This document shows, in pieces, positions 23,909 to 27,032 of a stretch of DNA of 27,032 nt (the stretch's first letter is position 1; each line of letters begins with the position of its first letter). The translations under genes were made by a program, and so were the position numbers. The stretch comes from an uncultured Acinetobacter sp. (GTDB lineage: Bacteria > Cyanobacteriota > Vampirovibrionia > Gastranaerophilales > Gastranaerophilaceae): NCBI GenBank assembly GCA_946623365.1, contig CAMORE010000007.1, positions 1-27,032 on the forward strand, read 5' to 3'. The notes beneath the pieces were generated by a model. The model had not been told where the DNA came from, did not search any database, and worked only from the letters and a program-made list of their open reading frames with translations.

Positions 23909-24913
23909 TTATTTTCTTATATGAACTTTAGGAACAACAGACATTCCCGGAATTATAGCATATTCGTCAGGGTCGATTTTTTCCGTAAATACTATTTTAA
24001 CAGGAATTCTTTGAACAATTTTTACGAAAGAACCGACTGCATTCTCAGGAGGAAATAAACTTGATTTTGCTCCTGATGCTCTTTGAATACTATCGACTTT
24101 CCCTTTAAATATTTTATGCGGATAAGTGTCAATTTTAATATCAACTTCCTGATCTTTTTGCATTTTCTCCAACTGCGTTTCTTTAAAATTTGCGACAACC
24201 CAAACATTATTGGGAACAACGGTGAATAATGGAGTTCCGGGTTGCACCATCATGCCAACTTCTACTCTCTTATTGGAAACTGTACCGTCTATCGGAGCTT
24301 TTACGAAAGTATAGTCATACGCAAGTTGTGCAGCATCCAATTGCGCTTTTAAAACATTTAAGTCTGCATCAGCTACTTTGGCATTATTTGCAGGATTTGA
24401 TGAAAATATCGATTGCTCTGCTACTGTCAATCTTGCTTTTACTGAATCCAAATTTGTTTTTGCCTTATCCAGAGTTTGTTTTGAAACAGCCCCTGCTTTA
24501 TACAAGTTTTCGTATCTTTCAACATCTTTTTGAGCAAGTTCAATCTCAGAATTTGCAGCATTCAAATTAGCATGCGCATTACTTTGATTCAAGATTGCTC
24601 TTTCATATGCAGCCTTTGCTTGAGCGAGTCTTACTTCATAATCCTTCTGATCAATAACAGCAACCACATCTCCTGCTTTTACCGGCTGATTATCAATTAC
24701 ATAAACTTTTTCAATTTGTCCTGCAACTTTTGGAGATACTGATACTGTTGTTGTTTCAACATATGCATCATCTGTTGATTCATATCCAAGCATGTCGTAT
24801 ATAAAATACGCACCCGCTACTATTGCTATGATTACTAAAAATATAACAAAATATCTTTTCTTTATCGGTAATTTATTTTTTGTGTTTTCTTCGGCTAAAA
24901 TTTCTTCATTCAT
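23909..24913 (-). CDS. EmrA/HlyD-family membrane fusion protein
   Basis: Periplasmic adaptor that bridges an inner-membrane pump to an outer-membrane channel. 334 aa. A cytoplasmic N-terminus (1-20) leads to a single membrane helix (about 21-39), then the diagnostic ESTDDAYVETTTVSVSPKVAGQIEKVYVIDNQPVKAGDVV, the first half of the lipoyl domain. A helical hairpin (about 95-195) is followed by the second lipoyl half (FVKAPIDGTVSNKRVEVGMMVQPG) and beta-barrel segments. Length and motifs fit the EmrA type. An SD of the AAAGGG type lies before the ATG, 11 nt behind marR. The partner permease (EmrB or another) is not in the window; it may lie past the right end near tolC. Confidence 0.93.
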   Translation of the reverse strand: MNEEILAEENTKNKLPIKKRYFVIFLVIIAIVAGAYFIYDMLGYESTDDAYVETTTVSVSPKVAGQIEKVYVIDNQPVKAGDVVAVIDQKDYEVRLAQAKAAYERAILNQSNAHANLNAANSEIELAQKDVERYENLYKAGAVSKQTLDKAKTNLDSVKARLTVAEQSIFSSNPANNAKVADADLNVLKAQLDAAQLAYDYTFVKAPIDGTVSNKRVEVGMMVQPGTPLFTVVPNNVWVVANFKETQLEKMQKDQEVDIKIDTYPHKIFKGKVDSIQRASGAKSSLFPPENAVGSFVKIVQRIPVKIVFTEKIDPDEYAIIPGMSVVPKVHIRK

Positions 24914-24924
24914 ATTATCACCCT

Positions 24925-25383
24925 TTATATCTGTATATCTATTGTTTCGTTTAACATTTTTCTAAGCTCTTTTAGCAGATCTCTAACTTTTGCTAAATCG
25001 CTGTTTGCAATTTTTTGTTTTACTTCTAAGTAATGTGGTCTGATTTTATTAACAGCATCTTCAACCTTATCTTTACCAGCTGTGGTTAACTCTATAATTT
25101 TAACAGGTCTGTTATTTTTTATTGCAAGTTTTCTTGTTATCAATCCCTTGTTTTCCAGAGTATCTAAAAGTTTACCTGTATTTGCTCTATCTTTTAATAT
25201 TAACTTTGCAATATCACGCTGACATAATTCTCCGCTGCATAACACAGTATCCAAAACTGCAAATTCTTCTACCGAGATTCCTGTTTTATACTGTTCAAAA
25301 ACTTGCTGTCCCAGCAATTTGCAATATTTTGCCGTCAGCTCTATTTGATAAAAAATTGTATCTATGAAGTGCTCTTGTTCCAA
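24925..25383 (-). CDS. MarR-family transcriptional regulator (TTG start)
   Basis: 152 aa. Winged helix: GISVEEFAVLDTVLCSGELCQRDIAKLILKDRANTGKLLDTLENKGLITRKLAIKNNRPVKIIELT (about 35-102) has the recognition helix around RANTGKLLDTLE and the wing NNRPVKIIELT. The flanking helices form the dimer interface. The start codon is TTG at 25383 with a strong AAAGGA SD 7 nt upstream; no ATG alternative gives a complete domain. It is co-transcribed with emrA and divergent from tolC. A perfect palindrome in between (25423-25438) is its likely operator, so it probably represses both the adaptor and the channel until a ligand binds. Confidence 0.93.
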   Translation of the reverse strand: MEQEHFIDTIFYQIELTAKYCKLLGQQVFEQYKTGISVEEFAVLDTVLCSGELCQRDIAKLILKDRANTGKLLDTLENKGLITRKLAIKNNRPVKIIELTTAGKDKVEDAVNKIRPHYLEVKQKIANSDLAKVRDLLKELRKMLNETIDIQI

Positions 25384-25422
25384 ATGTCAATCCTTTTATT
25401 GAAGTATGTTTATTTTACTACA

Positions 25423-25438
25423 TGTTGCATTTGCAACA
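25423..25438. promoter_or_regulatory. Probable MarR operator overlapping divergent promoters
   Basis: TGTTGCATTTGCAACA is a perfect inverted repeat (7-bp arms, 2-bp centre) of the size MarR dimers bind. It contains TTGCAA on each strand as a possible -35: on plus at 25431-25436, followed after 18 nt by CATATT (25455-25460); on minus facing marR. One bound dimer could therefore block both promoters. Confidence 0.7.
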
Positions 25439-25485
25439 CATTTATGTTATCATCCATATTATAAAAAATCAAGGGGGTAAATACA

Positions 25486-25509
25486 ATGTACTCGACCTGT
25501 GAGGTTTGA
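25486..25509 (+). CDS. Seven-codon leader ORF before tolC
   Basis: ATG TAC TCG ACC TGT GAG GTT TGA encodes MYSTCEV. It is preceded at 8 nt by AAGGGGG (25471-25477), one of the strongest SDs in the window, and ends 23 nt before the tolC ATG. A strong SD serving such a short frame suggests a leader peptide whose translation affects tolC expression, for example by attenuation or coupling. No alternating hairpins are obvious. Confidence 0.4.
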   Translation: MYSTCEV

Positions 25510-25532
25510 GCAAGGAACAAAAAAGGATTATT

Positions 25533-26942
25533 ATGAAAAAACTGTTATCATTAGCAATAATATCATCACTTATAGGTGCAAATATAGTATTTGCAGCTGA
25601 GAATACAACTGTTTTAAAAGCCGGTACGGAAGAAAATATACAAAAAAATATTTATAAAAGAATAAAGCAGGATAAATCGGAAAAAGTATTACCGCAAAAA
25701 AATAAATATGAATATATTAATTTAGCATGGTGGTCACAATTTAATGATGAGTATTTAAATGACTATATTGTAAGAGCCATAGAAAATAATAAGGACTTGA
25801 AATCAGCCACTCTTGCCATGCAAGAATACTACCAAAACGTAATTATGCAAAGATCTTCAGAATTCCCAAATATATCAGCAGGTTTTATGCCGGGTTACGG
25901 TAAAGCTTTTGGTAAAACCCAAGGGAACTTTGGAATTCCTATAATAGCAAGCTACGAACTTGATATTTTCGGGAAAAATCACAATAAAACAACAGCTGTA
26001 AGGAAATTATACGAAGGTTCAATACTGGATGAAAGGGCGGCATACATAGCGGTTGTTTCTGCCGTCGGCTGCGTTTATGTAAGCATTGTAAAACTGGATT
26101 CACTAATTGACATGCAGGAAGATATCGTAAAATTAAGAAAAGAAATAGCCGACATAATGGCTATCTCAAATGCAGAAGGTATTGTATCAACGTCCGATTT
26201 AGTAAAAGCAAATAAAGCGTATATTGCAGGTACTTCTGATTTAGTGGAACTGAAAAAAGAAAGAACAAAACTTTTAAATCAGCTTGCCGTACTGGTTGGT
26301 GACAGTCCTAATAATATAGAAGAATATAAGCGTGCCGATTATAAAACATTAACTTTCTCCGGCAATATTCCTGCGGAGGTAAGTTCAGATGTAATAATGA
26401 ACAGACCGGATTATTTAAAAGCTGAGAAAATGCTTGAAAAAGCAGGGATTGACGTAAGGGTGGCAAGAAAAGAAATGATGCCGCATATTAATCTGGGCGG
26501 TTTATTATTCTTTAACAGCAAGTATTTTGATAGCTTATTTACAACAAGCAATATGATATGGGGTGTAGGCGGCGGATTATTCCAGCCTTTGTTCCAAGGT
26601 TTTGCGCTTACGGCAAATCTAAAAGCAAAAAAACTGGCATATGAAAGAAGTTTAAGAAATTATGAACAAGTAAATTTAACCTCTATGCAAGAAGTTAACG
26701 ACTCACTTGTATCCATAAATATGGATAAAGAAAAATTATCAAAACAACGGGATATACAACAGCTTGAACAAAAAGATTTTGTTTTAACTCAAGAAAAATA
26801 CAAAGAAGGAATTATTGCAAAACTTGATTTAGATCAGCAGCAAGAAAACTTACTGAACGTTCAGAAAATGGTATATAACACAGAGTTTGACTGCTTAGTT
26901 GACTATATCAACTTCTATAAAGCAGTCGGTGCAAAAGCATAA
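25533..26942 (+). CDS. TolC/NodT-family outer-membrane efflux channel
   Basis: 469 aa from the ATG at 25533, which has an AAAAGGA SD and opens a signal peptide cleaved after VFA (about residue 21). The longer frame from the TTG at 25506 would put a polar stretch before the signal and is rejected. The protein shows the two OEP repeats: AWWSQFNDEYLNDYIVRAIENNKDL begins the first helical hairpin, LDIFGKN is the typical strand segment, and NRPDYLKAEKMLEKAGIDVRVARKEMMPHINLGG opens the second. Members of the NodT subgroup usually carry a lipobox cysteine, but none is present here. It trimerises into a channel-tunnel for the EmrA-type adaptor encoded divergently. Transcription is probably controlled at the palindrome 25423-25438. 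Confidence 0.93.
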   Translation: MKKLLSLAIISSLIGANIVFAAENTTVLKAGTEENIQKNIYKRIKQDKSEKVLPQKNKYEYINLAWWSQFNDEYLNDYIVRAIENNKDLKSATLAMQEYYQNVIMQRSSEFPNISAGFMPGYGKAFGKTQGNFGIPIIASYELDIFGKNHNKTTAVRKLYEGSILDERAAYIAVVSAVGCVYVSIVKLDSLIDMQEDIVKLRKEIADIMAISNAEGIVSTSDLVKANKAYIAGTSDLVELKKERTKLLNQLAVLVGDSPNNIEEYKRADYKTLTFSGNIPAEVSSDVIMNRPDYLKAEKMLEKAGIDVRVARKEMMPHINLGGLLFFNSKYFDSLFTTSNMIWGVGGGLFQPLFQGFALTANLKAKKLAYERSLRNYEQVNLTSMQEVNDSLVSINMDKEKLSKQRDIQQLEQKDFVLTQEKYKEGIIAKLDLDQQQENLLNVQKMVYNTEFDCLVDYINFYKAVGAKA

Positions 26943-27012
26943 GCTATACAAGTTATATAAAAACCTTTTTTTGCATGATAATCATTTTGTCTAAAATATC
27001 ATTGTGCCTATT

Positions 27013-27032
27013 AATTGTGCATATCAAACAAT
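27013..27032 (+). repeat. 20-nt repeat copy 2 (right of efflux locus)
   Basis: AATTGTGCATATCAAACAAT, 18 of 20 identical to 23865-23884 and in the same orientation. It is cut by the end of the window, so its full extent is unknown. Confidence 0.5.

Overview
The window is AT-rich, gene-dense bacterial chromosome with strong Shine-Dalgarno (SD) sites. The cell plan looks Gram-negative: a TolC/NodT-type outer-membrane channel, an EmrA/HlyD adaptor, a TonB C-terminal-domain protein and a lipoprotein-like coiled-coil protein. Flagellar genes, a 421-aa short-form S-adenosylhomocysteinase, a DUF512 PDZ/radical-SAM protein, an OmpR-type response regulator and a Ski2-like helicase together suggest the non-photosynthetic cyanobacterial sister group (Vampirovibrionia/Melainabacteria, gut Gastranaerophilales type). 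That placement is an inference from gene content and composition; no marker phylogeny could be run. I see no tRNA, rRNA, CRISPR array, transposase or prophage, and no gene-free stretch longer than 300 bases.

Layout. 1-2801 (-): a 918-aa coiled-coil protein with an internal lipobox. 3083-3811 (+): an orphan 242-aa protein. 4863-8315 (-): an operon of Ski2-like helicase, recF and galE. recF also appears to have its own leaderless promoter. 8491-10965 (-): a three-gene flagellar cluster (fliJ, fliK-like, rod/hook gene) ending in a good terminator. 11153-13512 (-): a TPR glycosyltransferase-like protein coupled to a tail-anchored DUF4145-like protein. 13731-13949 (-): a small XRE regulator. 14146-17900 (+): an orphan response regulator, then miaB, alr and a secreted TonB-C protein. 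17904-18290 (-): a LysM-like protein. 18393-20148 (+): a PadR regulator overlapping a DUF512 radical-SAM gene, closed by a perfect bidirectional terminator. 20207-21647 (-): a 54-aa protein coupled to ahcY. 21786-23630 (-): glmS. 23909-26942: divergent marR-emrA and tolC around a perfect palindrome, with a seven-codon leader ORF before tolC.

The genes work in several blocks: envelope and cell-wall precursor supply (glmS, alr, galE), one-carbon and tRNA metabolism (ahcY, miaB), DNA/RNA maintenance (recF, helicase), motility, and a self-contained regulated efflux module whose inner-membrane pump is not in the window. The signals I rate highest are the identical leaderless promoter layout of recF and padR, the 54-aa gene before ahcY, the tolC leader ORF beside the MarR palindrome, the PadR-DUF512 coupling, and the large coiled-coil protein with its internal lipobox and terminal CDCDC motif.
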